From the NCBI GenBank assembly GCA_003635315.1, contig PYJD01000045.1, positions 1-64,000 on the forward strand: a DNA stretch of 64,000 bases, written 5' to 3'. The position numbers and the translations under genes are program-made. The notes under the pieces were generated by a model. That model saw nothing but the letters and a program-made list of their open reading frames with translations, was not told the DNA's origin and did not search any database. This DNA is from Candidatus Poribacteria bacterium (lineage in GTDB: Bacteria; Poribacteria; WGA-4E; WGA-3G). Shown here piece after piece: positions 35,740-46,782 of the stretch (position 1 is the stretch's first letter; each line of letters opens with the position of its first letter).

Positions 35740-38700
35740 TTGCACTTAAGTAGTATAAAAATTAGCGGTTTCAAGAGTTTTGCTGAAACTGTTGAGCTGA
35801 TATTAGAACCTGGAATTACCACAATCGTAGGTCCTAATGGATGTGGTAAAAGTAATGTTTCAGACGCCATTCGTTGGGTACTTGGTCAACAAAGTGCTCG
35901 AGCACTACGGTGTACGAATATGCGGGATCTACTATTCAATGGTGGAACCAATTTTAAGCCCTCTGAGAAAGCAACTGTAGCCTTATCTTTCACCAATATT
36001 GATGAGAATCTATCTATTGGATCCACTGATGTAGAAGTGCAAAGACAACTTACACGTGACGGAGACAGCAATTACCTAATCAACCAAACTCCCTGCCGAC
36101 TTCGTGACATCAGTGAGCTTTTTATGGACACTGGAGTTGGGGTAGATGCATACTCAGTCATGGAGCAGAGTAAAATAGACCTGATTCTTAATGTACGTGC
36201 AGATGAACGTAGATTCTTATTTGATGAAGTAGCCGGTATAACAAAATACAAACATCGTAAGAAAGAAGCGATACGAAAAATTGAAGATGCAGAACAGAAT
36301 TTAGTCCGTATCAATGATGTTATTCAAGAGTTACAACGCGAAACTGAATCTCTAAAACAACAAGCTGAGCAGGCAATACATTACCAATCATTGCATGAAC
36401 AACTCCAAGAATTAGAGTTGGGTTTAGCCTATCGTGATTATGAGAAAATGGAGACTGATTATCGCGAGACACAAGATAAGTTACAATCCATTTTAGTAGA
36501 AGTGACTTCAGCCAACAATCTAATACAAGAAGCGGAAGAACAGATTGAGAATGCATCGATCCGACGATCTGAACTTGATGCTGCTATATCTGAATCCCAA
36601 GAGGAGATCCGGACCATTTCAGATCGGATTGATAAAATAGAACGTCAGATAGTATTACATAAAGAAAAACAACTAAATATACAATCTCAAAGGCAGAGAG
36701 CTGAACAGACACTTGTATCCCTAAAAACACAACAAGCAAATTTACAAACCCAGAAGAAGGAAAGAATACAAGAACACAACAAACTATCTGCATCATTCAA
36801 AATAGAAGAGAGTAGATTTAATGCCCGTAAACAGCTTTTAGAGCAACTAACCACTCGAATTGAAGAGGCAAGAAAGTCAGTTGATGAACGTAAGACAATA
36901 TTACAGGAGACATCTATTGAACTCTCTAAACGTGAGAATTTACGGGCAACAATAGATGAGAAATTATCTAATTCACAAAGCAATCTGGAACAATTACAGG
37001 AGAATACTAATTCCACGAAAAATGAACTGCAGACTTTTATTGAAAAACGTGATGAAATTCAGAGAAATTCTACAAAGTTAGATGCCGAGTTAATTAAAAT
37101 TGAGACTGAGAAGAAAGAGGTTGAAACAAAACATAACGAATCACAAGAGGCTCTTCGTAAGATTGATACCGAATTACGTGGTTTACAGGATACTATGGGG
37201 GTGAATGTCTCTCGGTATAAGTCTTTAGAACAGTTACATTCTGCTTATGAAGGCTATTACGCCGGTGTAAGAGCAATTATGCAAGCTAAAGAACACTATC
37301 CAGACCAATTTGGTGGAATTTGTGGTGTTGTGGCTGAGCTTATCAATACGGATAATGAATTTGAAATTGCAATAGAAGTTGCACTCGGTAGTGCTATTCA
37401 AAATGTTATTGTAGAAACACGTGATGACAGTAAGAATGGGATTAATTATCTCAAAAAGAATCGCGCTGGGATTGTAACTTTTATACCTCTTGACTATATT
37501 CAAAGTAGAAGATTTTCTGATGATTCACTCCTTAATCAACCAGGTGTCATAGGAATCGCCAGAGAATTAGTTGATTATGAAAATCAATATGACCGTGCAG
37601 TCCAACATCTCTTAGGGAATACGCTAATCATTGAAGATTTAGACGCAGCAATCGCCTTAACTCGAAGAAGTAGACCCACAGCACGATTGGTAACATTAGA
37701 GGGTGAGTTATTCAATACCTATGGTACTATCACTGGTGGACACAATGATCAAAGAAAAACTGGTTTGCTTAATCGTTCCCGTGAAATAGATGTCTTAAAA
37801 GAAAAAATTGGTGAAATAACAAATCTTGTCAATCAGAAAGACCAATTGAGAAAGTCATATGCTGCAATAATCGCTGAAACACAACAGAAAAGAACCCTAC
37901 TAATCAGTGAATTACAGAACAAGCAAATTGAGAAAGCTGGTCTTACAAAAGATATTGAACAAGAAAATCAGAACATTGAACGTTTGGAAATAGCACTCAA
38001 TAAGATTCAAACTGAAAATCAAGAACTACAACAAACAGTTGATCTATCCCGCGAAGAACAGAATCAGCTTGAATTAGAAATTCAAGAACTCTCTAAGAAA
38101 CAGATACAATCAGAGAGATCAATTAAGACTGTTTCAGAACAAATTGAGAGTGAAATGAGTAAGCATAGTGAGATGGAATCGCTCTGTCATGAAAGAGAAA
38201 TCTTCCTTGCAGAACAACGGATCAAATTGGATAACTTAGAATCTGATGTAAAGTCATTTGATGATAGACATGATCAGATAGACAAAGACATACAAGAACA
38301 ACAATCAATTATTGATTCTGATGACCAAACAAGAAATGATATAGCCGAACAAATTGAAGAAGCACAACGCACTTTTTTAAGTATTGGGGCAGATCAGGCT
38401 GAGGCAGAAGGTAAGTATGATGAGTTGACTGAAGAACGAGATTCTCTTATAAATGAAATAGAATCTATTCAACAAGAATTGCGTAAAAATCGCAAACAAA
38501 CTGAAAGACAAAATAACTCCCGACGCCAACTTGAAATTAAGACCACACAACTGGAGATGCAGCTAAAGTCTATTTCGAAACGTATAATGGACAAATATCA
38601 GGTTTCCATTGATGAGATTATAAGTCCTGATACAGAGAATGATACTGTCGAATCTTCTGATGAATCTCACCATAATACCATTACTGAACTCAGTGAAATA

Positions 38701-39342
38701 GACTTAATGGATCGAATTGAGAAACTAAAGGCAGATATATCGGCAATTGGTTCAGTTAACCTAAAGGCTATTGAAGCTCATGAAGAACATCAAAAGAGAT
38801 TGGACTTTCTTGAATCACAACGAGCGGATGTTCAACAATCCATCCATACCACCTATCAAGCTATCCAAAAAATAAACGAAACTTCACGAGATGTCTTTCT
38901 CGAGTCATTTCAACAGGTACAGACAAACTTTCAAGATGTGTTCAGTCAATTATTTGAAGGGGGTGAAGCTGAATTACAACTCACAGATGAAACAAATATA
39001 CTTGAATCTGGAATTGAAATCATCGCACGTCCTCCCGGCAAACGTCCTCAGAGTATTACACAATTATCAGGTGGAGAACGATCATTGGTAGCCATTGGAC
39101 TACTGTTTGCAGTTTTCAAACTTAAACCGAGTCCATTCTGTGTACTTGATGAAGTAGATGCTGCCCTTGATGAAGCAAATGTACTCCGGTTCACTAACTT
39201 AATCAGGGATTATGCCAAAAACACCCAGTTTGTAATTATCACACATAATAACCGAACTAAGGAAATTGCGAATGTCATGTACGGCGTTACAATGGAACAA
39301 GCCGGAGTATCGAAAATTTACTCTATAAAATTCACTGAATAA
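35740..39342 (+). CDS. smc: Chromosome segregation protein SMC
   Basis: A 1200-residue SMC ATPase that, with ScpA/ScpB, compacts and segregates the chromosome. The start is TTG 35740, with GGAGG 7 bases upstream. The N-terminal ATPase half has Walker A at 31-38 (GPNGCGKSN). A long coiled coil (about 170-500) leads to the hinge (about 505-660, [15 protein letters not shown] to [14 protein letters not shown]). A second coiled coil follows, then the signature [18 protein letters not shown] (in part: [10 protein letters not shown]) and Walker [16 protein letters not shown]. Length and order are those of a canonical bacterial SMC. The gene is linked to comF upstream and a deoxyhypusine-synthase-like gene 25 bp downstream. 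Confidence 0.96.
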   Translation: MHLSSIKISGFKSFAETVELILEPGITTIVGPNGCGKSNVSDAIRWVLGQQSARALRCTNMRDLLFNGGTNFKPSEKATVALSFTNIDENLSIGSTDVEVQRQLTRDGDSNYLINQTPCRLRDISELFMDTGVGVDAYSVMEQSKIDLILNVRADERRFLFDEVAGITKYKHRKKEAIRKIEDAEQNLVRINDVIQELQRETESLKQQAEQAIHYQSLHEQLQELELGLAYRDYEKMETDYRETQDKLQSILVEVTSANNLIQEAEEQIENASIRRSELDAAISESQEEIRTISDRIDKIERQIVLHKEKQLNIQSQRQRAEQTLVSLKTQQANLQTQKKERIQEHNKLSASFKIEESRFNARKQLLEQLTTRIEEARKSVDERKTILQETSIELSKRENLRATIDEKLSNSQSNLEQLQENTNSTKNELQTFIEKRDEIQRNSTKLDAELIKIETEKKEVETKHNESQEALRKIDTELRGLQDTMGVNVSRYKSLEQLHSAYEGYYAGVRAIMQAKEHYPDQFGGICGVVAELINTDNEFEIAIEVALGSAIQNVIVETRDDSKNGINYLKKNRAGIVTFIPLDYIQSRRFSDDSLLNQPGVIGIARELVDYENQYDRAVQHLLGNTLIIEDLDAAIALTRRSRPTARLVTLEGELFNTYGTITGGHNDQRKTGLLNRSREIDVLKEKIGEITNLVNQKDQLRKSYAAIIAETQQKRTLLISELQNKQIEKAGLTKDIEQENQNIERLEIALNKIQTENQELQQTVDLSREEQNQLELEIQELSKKQIQSERSIKTVSEQIESEMSKHSEMESLCHEREIFLAEQRIKLDNLESDVKSFDDRHDQIDKDIQEQQSIIDSDDQTRNDIAEQIEEAQRTFLSIGADQAEAEGKYDELTEERDSLINEIESIQQELRKNRKQTERQNNSRRQLEIKTTQLEMQLKSISKRIMDKYQVSIDEIISPDTENDTVESSDESHHNTITELSEIDLMDRIEKLKADISAIGSVNLKAIEAHEEHQKRLDFLESQRADVQQSIHTTYQAIQKINETSRDVFLESFQQVQTNFQDVFSQLFEGGEAELQLTDETNILESGIEIIARPPGKRPQSITQLSGGERSLVAIGLLFAVFKLKPSPFCVLDEVDAALDEANVLRFTNLIRDYAKNTQFVIITHNNRTKEIANVMYGVTMEQAGVSKIYSIKFTE

Positions 39343-39367
39343 TTATTCCCCTTCCTACTATCTTAAA

Positions 39368-40336
39368 ATGTCTGAAATCGATCGGTCTCATCTCAGTATT
39401 CTTCCTCTATCTGAACGTCAACACAAGATGAGCGTTGAAGATATCTATTCTTTAGATGCAACAATCCCAATCTACGAAAATAAATGGCTCCCACTCATCG
39501 CAGAACGTATTATTCAAGCACATAAGAACGCCAATCAGGTAATTTGGATGATGGGTGCACATGTTATGCGTCGTGGGAACTCACGTTATATCATTGATTT
39601 AATGGAACGTGGTGTTATCACACACATCGCTACGAATGGTGCCTGTGCCATTCACGATTTTGAAATGGCATATATTGGGGCAACCCTTGAAGATGTTGAA
39701 ATATACATCAAAGATGGTAAATTTGGTAATTGGGAAGAAACAGGAAGGTATATCAACAAAGCAATAAATAGAGGTTACAACGAACAAATTGGCTTTGGTG
39801 AATCAATCGGTAAACTCATAGAAAACGAAGAAAATAATATAACCTTCCCCTATGCAGATGTAAGTATATTCGCTGCTGCATATCGCTTAGGTATCCCAAT
39901 TACGGTACATAAAGGCATCGGTTTTGACATTACCGATCAACATCCTTCTGCTGATTATGCTGCTATTGGATGGACATCAGGGAAAGATTTTCTCAAATTT
40001 GCTGAGTCTATTTCAAAATTAGAGAATGGTGTATTTCTAAACTTAGGTTCCGCTGTAATGGGACCTGAGGTATACCTAAAAAGCCTATCAATCGCGAGAA
40101 ATATTGCAGCTCAAGATGGTAAAGAAATCCGACATTTTACCACTGCTAATTTCGATCTGATAGATTTTGATGATTTTCAAGAAGAAGGCAAACCTACCGA
40201 CTCACACTATTATCACCGTCCAAAGAAAACCATACTAATCCGTACTGTTAAGGACGGGGGTGAAAGCTATCATATCTCAGGTGACTTTTCTGTCACTGTT
40301 CCCAATTTATACAACCTGATTACTACATCTATGTAA
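39368..40336 (+). CDS. Deoxyhypusine synthase-like protein
   Basis: A 322-residue protein. Blocks recalled from the deoxyhypusine/homospermidine synthase superfamily are visible: MMGAHVMRRGNSRYIIDLMERGV (in part: GAHVMRRGNSRYIIDL), IATNGACAIHDFEMAYIGAT, DGKFGNWEETG, GIPITVHKGIGFDI, HPSADYAAIGWTSGKDF and LNLGSAVMGPEVYL. The NAD-binding layout is therefore kept, but I do not see the W-G-K active-site lysine of true deoxyhypusine synthase. The C-terminus YYHRPKKTILIRTVKDGGES (in part: HRPKKTILIRTV) is typical of a bacterial subgroup of unknown substrate. It follows smc by 25 bp and is probably co-transcribed. Confidence 0.7.
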   Translation: MSEIDRSHLSILPLSERQHKMSVEDIYSLDATIPIYENKWLPLIAERIIQAHKNANQVIWMMGAHVMRRGNSRYIIDLMERGVITHIATNGACAIHDFEMAYIGATLEDVEIYIKDGKFGNWEETGRYINKAINRGYNEQIGFGESIGKLIENEENNITFPYADVSIFAAAYRLGIPITVHKGIGFDITDQHPSADYAAIGWTSGKDFLKFAESISKLENGVFLNLGSAVMGPEVYLKSLSIARNIAAQDGKEIRHFTTANFDLIDFDDFQEEGKPTDSHYYHRPKKTILIRTVKDGGESYHISGDFSVTVPNLYNLITTSM

Positions 40337-40356
40337 TCAAGGGTAATTGGAAGTCA

Positions 40357-40373
40357 TTTCTATCCTATAGAAA
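40357..40373. terminator. Short hairpin between convergent genes
   Basis: TTTCTAT pairs with ATAGAAA around a 3-base loop, followed by CTTTATT. It lies between the stops of the rightward deoxyhypusine-synthase-like gene and the leftward oxidoreductase, but the stem is weak. Confidence 0.3.
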
Positions 40374-40375
40374 CT

Positions 40376-41602
40376 TTATTCAGATTGTATACTATAGTAA
40401 TTTGCGTAAAATATTTCACTTTCTCGCCGCAACCAATCTGTGTCTTCAACTTTATCACCAAATCGTTGATGTGAAAATATTGATACATCTTCACCAGGGT
40501 CACCATCAATCACCCATTTCGATAGCCATCTACCTACTGCTGCTGAACCAGCAATTCCTAATGCAGCACAACCTGTAGCTAAGTATAGACGATCATATTC
40601 TGGTACAGGACCGATCATATATACCCCATCTGGTGAAAAGGTGACTATACCTTTGTTATATTCCTCAATGGCAAGATCATTCAATATAGGAAATATAGGT
40701 GATAATCGGACACGTGCATCATCCATGACCATAATTGGTGGCTCAAGATCTATTGTTCTAAAGTCAGATGGCATTTTATCCAAGTCCATACTTACTGGAT
40801 TGGGTTCAAAATATCCATAGAGGTATCCCCCTTTTTCAGGTCTCAGATAACAGCTTATATCAGGTATACGTACAACTGGATGATGTTCCGGTATATTCTT
40901 AGTTGGTACTGTTCTCGCACGTTGGTGACGGATCGGTTGGACAGTTGTTGCTATACCTATTTTCTTAGCGATTGAAGCACCCCACGGACCAGCTGTGATA
41001 ATTACATGGTTCGCTTCAATTACTCCTTCATCAGTTTCTACACCAAAGATCTTTCCGTTTTCTTGGCACAATCCTATAGCATGGGTATTGAAAATTATCT
41101 CTACTCCTAAGTCTGTAGCTGCGTTGGCATAAGCACAAGCACATTTATACGGATCTACATAACCATCATTAGGAACAAAGTATCCACCCTCAATTGTACT
41201 TACATCAATGGATGGCACAAGATTTGATATTTCAATATTAGAAATAAAGTCTGCCTCAATATTGTTCTTATGTGCCTTTCTAATCTGTTTCTCATACGCA
41301 TCCATCCGTTCAGGAGTGAGGGCAACCATCAAACTCCCTGTTTGCTGTAGGCTTGTATCATACCCCGTCTCTTTAGGAAACTGAGAAAACAGTTCAAGAG
41401 CATAACGGATCGCCTGGAACATAATATCAGTAGATCGAATTTGTCCAACAAGTCCAGCAGCTTGTGGTGTAGTTTCTGCAGCGATACCGGGATTCCGTTC
41501 TAAAACAAGTATATCCATTTGACCATATTTTGCTAAATGATAGGCAGTACTCAAACCCCATATACCACCTCCTATAATGATTACTTCGGTTTGTTTTTTC
41601 AT
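40376..41602 (-). CDS. FAD-dependent amine/amino-acid oxidoreductase (DAO family)
   Basis: A 408-residue flavoprotein of the glycine/sarcosine/D-amino-acid oxidase group. The dinucleotide fold is EVIIIGGGIWGLSTAYHLAKYG (in part: IIIGGGIWGLSTAYHLA) and is followed by LVLERNPG. An ITAGPWGASIA block and a C-terminal FSPDGVYMIGPVPEYDRLYLATG (in part: SPDGVYMIGPVPE) with LGIAGSAAVGRWL close the FAD site. It would oxidise a secondary amine or amino acid; the substrate is open. It lies 19 bp downstream of recG on the same strand. Confidence 0.87.
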   Translation of the reverse strand: MKKQTEVIIIGGGIWGLSTAYHLAKYGQMDILVLERNPGIAAETTPQAAGLVGQIRSTDIMFQAIRYALELFSQFPKETGYDTSLQQTGSLMVALTPERMDAYEKQIRKAHKNNIEADFISNIEISNLVPSIDVSTIEGGYFVPNDGYVDPYKCACAYANAATDLGVEIIFNTHAIGLCQENGKIFGVETDEGVIEANHVIITAGPWGASIAKKIGIATTVQPIRHQRARTVPTKNIPEHHPVVRIPDISCYLRPEKGGYLYGYFEPNPVSMDLDKMPSDFRTIDLEPPIMVMDDARVRLSPIFPILNDLAIEEYNKGIVTFSPDGVYMIGPVPEYDRLYLATGCAALGIAGSAAVGRWLSKWVIDGDPGEDVSIFSHQRFGDKVEDTDWLRRESEIFYANYYSIQSE

Positions 41603-41621
41603 TTTGACCTCAGGTCGTATA

Positions 41622-44360
41622 TTAACCCACTGATGCTATCTCTAAATGTCCTTTCCAGTGAACATGTAACATTTTTTTCATGAGCTGATGTTCAGGTTGA
41701 TTCAATTGTGGATCTTTTTGGATTATATTCATTGCCTCTTTCTTGGCAGCTTCCAGCAATTCAGCATCACTGATGATATTCGCTATCTTAAATGTTGGCA
41801 TTCCAGATTGACGTGTACCAAAAAACTCTCCAGGACCACGAATATTCAGATCTTCTTCAGCAATTTCAAAACCGTTATTGGATCTCACCATGACTTGGAT
41901 TCGACGATATGATTCATCCGTCTTAGGGGTTGCCACTAAATAACAGTATGACTTATCACTTCCTCGTCCAACTCTACCACGCAATTGATGTAGTTGGGCA
42001 AGACCAAATCGTTCGGCATTCTCAATAACCATTATCGTAGCATTTGGTACATCTATGCCTACTTCAATTACTGTGGTGGCAACAAGTATATCAATTTCCT
42101 GTGCATTGAATTGTGCCATAATATCCTGTTTCTCCACAGACTTCATTTGACCGTGTAAGAGACCAATACGTAAATCTGGAAACACATCTTTCTGTATGTG
42201 TTCTGCCATTTTGGTAGCAGCCTTTAATTCCTCTAATTTCTCCGATTCTTCAACCAATGGGTATACAATATAGGCTTGTTTCCCATTTTTTATATCCTTC
42301 TTTAGTTCGATATACAACTCACCACGGTCTTTCTCTTTCACCCATTGTGTCTCAATCTTTTGTCTGCCGGGAGGTAATTCATCTATCACAGATACATTCA
42401 AATCACCATATACAGTAAGGGACAAAGTTCTCGGTATAGGGGTTGCTGTCATTACTAATACATCAGGAGATAAATTCTCATTTGTAGAAGACTTACCCTT
42501 CCCTCTAAGCATTGCACGCTGCATGACGCCAAAACGATGCTGTTCATCTACAATTACAAGTCCAAGATTTGAGAATTCTACTCCTTCCTGTATCAGAGCT
42601 TGTGTTCCAACAATCAGGTTTGCACACCCATCTGTAATCGATGTCATGACTTCATCGCGTTCTGATTTTGGAAGATCGCTTTTTAAAAGCACAACCTTAA
42701 GACCAAGAGGAGATAAGAGACCTAATAGGTTTTGATGATGTTGTTCCGCGAGTATTTCTGTTGGCACCATTAATGCACCTTGGTATCCATTTTCAATCGC
42801 ACACAACAGAGACATTGCTGCTACAACTGTCTTGCCTGATCCGACATCTCCTTGAATTAATCTATTCATCACACGTGGACTCTTCATATCTTCTCTAATT
42901 TCTTCAAATACCTTGGATTGTGCCCTCGTTAATTCAAAGGGAAGAGAATCAATGAATCTATTCAAAAGACTATTGGTATCTGTATGATCTATCTCGAATT
43001 GAATCCCATTTTGAGCAGTTCTGTTATCTTTTCGCATTTCCATACCAAGACTTAATAAAAAGAATTCATCAAACGCCAGACGACGTTGCGCAGCCATACG
43101 ATAGTTATCTGATGTAGGAAAATGTATCTCATTCATAGCCTGCTGCCTATCAATGAGTTGATTTGTCTGTCGTAGTTGTATAGGTAAGATTTCAGGTATA
43201 TTATCGCCAATCTCATTTAAAACATTCCGAATCGCAGTTCGCATCAATTTAGCAGTAAGTTTGGCTGTTAATGGGTATTTTGGAACGATTCGTTTAGTAT
43301 GAATCAAATTATCTTCATCGAAAATCTCAAATTCATAGTCCGTTGTTTGAATTTCGTTGTATCTTCTTGTGAATTTACCACTAATTACTACCTCTGTATC
43401 AATGGGTAGGATTGATTTGATGTACCCTATTCTTCTTCCGAAATTAACTAACACTGCTACACCTGTCCCATCAAAAATTGATACCTTTCCAATACTTTTT
43501 TTGCCCTTCGCAACTGGCGGTTGGGTAACATGATTAACGACCTTCCCTTGAATCGTCTCAGGTGCACCATCTTCTGATCTACCCAAACTATAAATATCTA
43601 CTATCTTAGATCTATCGAGATAGTCGCGTGGATAGTATTCTAATATCCCGCCAACTGTATGAATTTCAATTTCATCAGAAAGGACTTCAGCACGTTTGGG
43701 ACCTATACCATTAACATCTTTAAGAGGATTATTAAATAATTCCAGAGAATCCGCATCTATAGATACAGGGGTATCGCTTATAATTACTGGTAGGTTATTG
43801 TTCTCTAATTCTATCTCCTGAATAGACGGTTTTATCGTATCAAATGATGCTGGTGGGGTGTTAATATTGCCTGTAGGTTCGGTTGAAGGAACTGATGACG
43901 TTTGTGGCTTTTCTGTAGATGGAGTTCTGACTTCACTCTGATTTGATTTACGGAATAAGGGGAGATTTTCAATCTGTTTTAAGTCTGTAGGTGTAGACTT
44001 TTTATGTTCCGCAGTACTTTTATTATTATCTGATTTTAACTCTGGCTTTTGTTCAATACCTTCTTCTATGTTTAATAAGTTAAAATCACCTGTCAATGCG
44101 GCATTAATTACCTTAGAAGCCTCTTGTAAGATATTTTCTCTATCAGTTGTAGATAAATTAGAATAGTTTTGAAAAAGTTCATTCAATCTGTTTAAGAACT
44201 GTGTTTGTTGTGTATTTAGTTCCAGTTTTGTAGCATTTTCTACCCATAATGACACATATGCTTCAATTCCATTGATTACCACATCATCTTGACAACCTGT
44301 TTTTAGTTCCTGATGAAATGGTCTGTTAATTGTTGTTAATATTTTATTGAGTTCGTTCAT
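41622..44360 (-). CDS. recG: ATP-dependent DNA helicase RecG
   Basis: A 912-residue branch-migration helicase acting on stalled forks and Holliday junctions. ATG 44360 is used; the TTG at 44387 adds nine residues without a ribosome site. The conserved core starts near residue 205 with NGIGPKRAEVL and an OB-fold wedge domain. Walker A is QGDVGSGKTVVAAMSLL, the DEAD-type box is VDEQHRFGVMQR, motif III is MTATPIPRTL, and HQLRGRVGRGSDKSYCYL, DLNIRGPGEFFGTRQSG (in part: IRGPGEFFGTRQ) complete the set. The first roughly 200 residues are a poorly conserved extension: a helical part (1-110) and a Ser/Thr/Pro-rich linker with SKD-, PTDL- and SVPSTEPTG-like stretches. Typical RecG is about 690 residues, so the extension is notable but the enzyme is intact. 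Confidence 0.94.
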   Translation of the reverse strand: MNELNKILTTINRPFHQELKTGCQDDVVINGIEAYVSLWVENATKLELNTQQTQFLNRLNELFQNYSNLSTTDRENILQEASKVINAALTGDFNLLNIEEGIEQKPELKSDNNKSTAEHKKSTPTDLKQIENLPLFRKSNQSEVRTPSTEKPQTSSVPSTEPTGNINTPPASFDTIKPSIQEIELENNNLPVIISDTPVSIDADSLELFNNPLKDVNGIGPKRAEVLSDEIEIHTVGGILEYYPRDYLDRSKIVDIYSLGRSEDGAPETIQGKVVNHVTQPPVAKGKKSIGKVSIFDGTGVAVLVNFGRRIGYIKSILPIDTEVVISGKFTRRYNEIQTTDYEFEIFDEDNLIHTKRIVPKYPLTAKLTAKLMRTAIRNVLNEIGDNIPEILPIQLRQTNQLIDRQQAMNEIHFPTSDNYRMAAQRRLAFDEFFLLSLGMEMRKDNRTAQNGIQFEIDHTDTNSLLNRFIDSLPFELTRAQSKVFEEIREDMKSPRVMNRLIQGDVGSGKTVVAAMSLLCAIENGYQGALMVPTEILAEQHHQNLLGLLSPLGLKVVLLKSDLPKSERDEVMTSITDGCANLIVGTQALIQEGVEFSNLGLVIVDEQHRFGVMQRAMLRGKGKSSTNENLSPDVLVMTATPIPRTLSLTVYGDLNVSVIDELPPGRQKIETQWVKEKDRGELYIELKKDIKNGKQAYIVYPLVEESEKLEELKAATKMAEHIQKDVFPDLRIGLLHGQMKSVEKQDIMAQFNAQEIDILVATTVIEVGIDVPNATIMVIENAERFGLAQLHQLRGRVGRGSDKSYCYLVATPKTDESYRRIQVMVRSNNGFEIAEEDLNIRGPGEFFGTRQSGMPTFKIANIISDAELLEAAKKEAMNIIQKDPQLNQPEHQLMKKMLHVHWKGHLEIASVG

Positions 44361-44789
44361 TCGTTTTTCTAAAATCTTGGGAGGCAATTATTACTTTTGT
44401 GTTGACATTCTAAGGATTCCAATACACTTATCGTAGAAGCCGATAACCAAAATAGTATACCCTAAAAACCCTATAGAATCAATCTGTTCAATGGTATTTT
44501 TTATGAGAATTTCTACAACCAGAGACCTTTTATTTTATTGGTCATATATATTGTCTCAACAAATAATCTTGGTTAAAGACGTCTTGTAATTCATTCATAA
44601 ACATACTATACCAGTTGTGAACAGTTATGCTTCAAGTCACTAACGAATCTCTAATCTATTATGATTCATAATTTGGTCATATTTTAGGTGGATTTTATCG
44701 CTAATTGTTTTTTATAATACTTATCGTCCATGTTATGATATGATATATCTACTAACATTCTACCGATACTTTATGTTGTGAAATAAAAC
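44361..44789. other. Intergenic region between divergent recG and PhyH genes
   Basis: This 429-bp AT-rich gap holds several TATAAT-like boxes but no -35/-10 pair I would trust, and no RNA gene. Both flanking genes start here, so promoters must be inside. Confidence 0.4.
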
Positions 44790-45626
44790 ATGAACTCTAT
44801 ATACCTGACTGAAGACCAGAAGAAACAATGGCACGAGGAAGGTTATCTAATTCTAAGACAGGTCTTAACGTCTAAAGAAATTGAAGAGGTCCTAACTGCA
44901 GTAGATGAGGTAATTGAATCCTATGTACAGCAGTCTCCAAACTTACAAGGAAACCGTTTTGGTGCAGGGGCTTTTACAATCATTCGAGCAATAGAAAGAA
45001 CTCATACATTAGATCCACTAACAGACCACCCGAATACTTTTGGGACAATTCTATCACTCATGGGTCCCTATCTACAAATTATGGGTACTCAGATATATGT
45101 TCGTCATCCCGATAAAGAACAACTTATGGGATTTCACACCGATGCAGGTCCATCTTTACAAAGAATTCATCCTCATCCGAATAGTCTACCATTACAATTC
45201 AAAATACAGTTCTTTCTTACAGACCTAACCGATAAAAATAGTGCCAACTTCATGTGTGTACCGGGTAGTCATAAAAGACCATTTTCTGAATACAATTCTG
45301 TTAATGGTAAGTATCCTGAAGGAGCAATACAGGTCATTGCTAAAGCAGGTGATGCGGTTATATTTCCTTGGGCACTATGGCACGGAGTAGGTCCAAATCA
45401 TACTGATACCATCCGAAAAAGCGTTACATTCAGGTATGGACAAATGTGGAGTAGACCGTATGATTATGATTCGCTTCCAGATGATGTACTCTCAAGGATG
45501 ACACCTCGGAGAAAAAGGTTGTTCGGTTTTATGGGTGAGGACTTTCATCCTACTGATTATTTCAAACCAAAAGATCAAATTGAGATAATCTGTGGGGATG
45601 ACTGGAATTTATCTTTCGAAAATTAA
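44790..45626 (+). CDS. Phytanoyl-CoA dioxygenase (PhyH) family protein
   Basis: A 278-residue Fe(II)/2-oxoglutarate oxygenase. The triad is H116 and D118 (MGFHTDAGPS) and H198 (PWALWHGVGPN), and the co-substrate Arg is R209 (TDTIRKSVTFRYG). It differs from the other PhyH protein here in the N-terminal QQSPNLQGNRFGAG region and in the AGDAVIFPWALWHG jelly-roll end. Its last 4 bp overlap the convergent nucleoside hydrolase gene. Substrate unknown. Confidence 0.85.
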   Translation: MNSIYLTEDQKKQWHEEGYLILRQVLTSKEIEEVLTAVDEVIESYVQQSPNLQGNRFGAGAFTIIRAIERTHTLDPLTDHPNTFGTILSLMGPYLQIMGTQIYVRHPDKEQLMGFHTDAGPSLQRIHPHPNSLPLQFKIQFFLTDLTDKNSANFMCVPGSHKRPFSEYNSVNGKYPEGAIQVIAKAGDAVIFPWALWHGVGPNHTDTIRKSVTFRYGQMWSRPYDYDSLPDDVLSRMTPRRKRLFGFMGEDFHPTDYFKPKDQIEIICGDDWNLSFEN

Positions 45627-46543
45627 CTCGACTTTTCCAATTTTTCAAATAAATCCCTGAAAATAGCGTCCCGATTTACACCTGTAGCAACACGCATGAG
45701 ATGTCTACTGTTGTCAAAACTCCACGTTAACGAATCTGTTAGAATTGGACTATGTACGATTTCAGTTGGCACCCAACTACTATTTATGAGATAAGCCGTT
45801 GCTGATATATCCCATATTACCTTCGACCAAGCATAGTGGTCTTTATGATAGTCTTTGAATATCTCAACAAGGTAATCACCGACCTTTCCTCTACCTTGAA
45901 CATATCGTTCCATCTCTGAAACTGTCGTTAACAGATGTGAAACAACACCTCGTGCCGGTAGATGAACGAAAGGAACACCACTATCTAACACAACTCTTGC
46001 CCCTAAAACATCCTGGGCAAGGTTGAACTCACGGGTATGAGACCAATATAATGGATTACCACCCAACCACACCACAACAATATTCTTGATAATTTCTGGT
46101 TCAATAAGGATCGCTGAGGCTACGTTGGTAATTGCCCCAATAGCAACAACATATAGTGGTTCGTTCGAATTAGATAATGCACGTTCAATCAAATCTGTAG
46201 TAACATCACTCGCAATTGGAGAATCTACATTCGACAAGAATTCAGTTGAACCCCGATAAGCAATTCCTTTAGATTCCACATTTAGGAATGTTAATAACCG
46301 AAGAATCTCATCGTAACTTTTCTCCATACCATCTTCAGCATCTTTTGAATGGTTATTGTGAAATGGGGCAGCATATATTGCTTCTACATTGAGTTGATCG
46401 CGTGATAATAGAGCATGAACAACAGCAAACTGGTCATCAATCTCATTATATGTATCTGTGTCAAGTATCATTCTTACACAACCTTCAGGTGGGTGTAACA
46501 TCTCGATACGTTTGGACTCAGGAATAGTTGGAAAATTCATCAT
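45623..46543 (-). CDS. Inosine-uridine-preferring nucleoside hydrolase family protein
   Basis: A 306-residue N-ribosyl hydrolase. The calcium-binding signature appears as MILDTDTYNEIDDQFAV (D-T-D-x-x-x-E-x-D-D), where the classical form is D-x-D-x-x-x-D-D. AIGAITNVASAIL and VVWLGGNPLYWSHTREFNLAQD (in part: VVWLGGNPLYW) provide further conserved metal and ribose contacts, and the late Asp is in SKVIWDISATAYL. It would hydrolyse nucleosides to base and ribose. The substitution N/E in the first motif suggests a subgroup, but function is plausible. Confidence 0.82.
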   Translation of the reverse strand: MMNFPTIPESKRIEMLHPPEGCVRMILDTDTYNEIDDQFAVVHALLSRDQLNVEAIYAAPFHNNHSKDAEDGMEKSYDEILRLLTFLNVESKGIAYRGSTEFLSNVDSPIASDVTTDLIERALSNSNEPLYVVAIGAITNVASAILIEPEIIKNIVVVWLGGNPLYWSHTREFNLAQDVLGARVVLDSGVPFVHLPARGVVSHLLTTVSEMERYVQGRGKVGDYLVEIFKDYHKDHYAWSKVIWDISATAYLINSSWVPTEIVHSPILTDSLTWSFDNSRHLMRVATGVNRDAIFRDLFEKLEKSS

Positions 46544-46782
46544 TATGCCTTGTTGAATGCGTGTTAAATCGGGTTACTATATGTTTGGACAAATATCAGG
46601 TAATTATGAGTTCATCTTATTCTAAGCAGCCACTTGTTTCAAAACGACTTCAATACCCATTTGCCCTGTGATTCAAGAACAAATACATTCTATTATACCA
46701 TTTCTAAATGAATAGTTGTCATAAATTTAAATGTAATATTTTGATGGAAGATTCAATGAATTCATGGAATCAGGAAGTTTAT

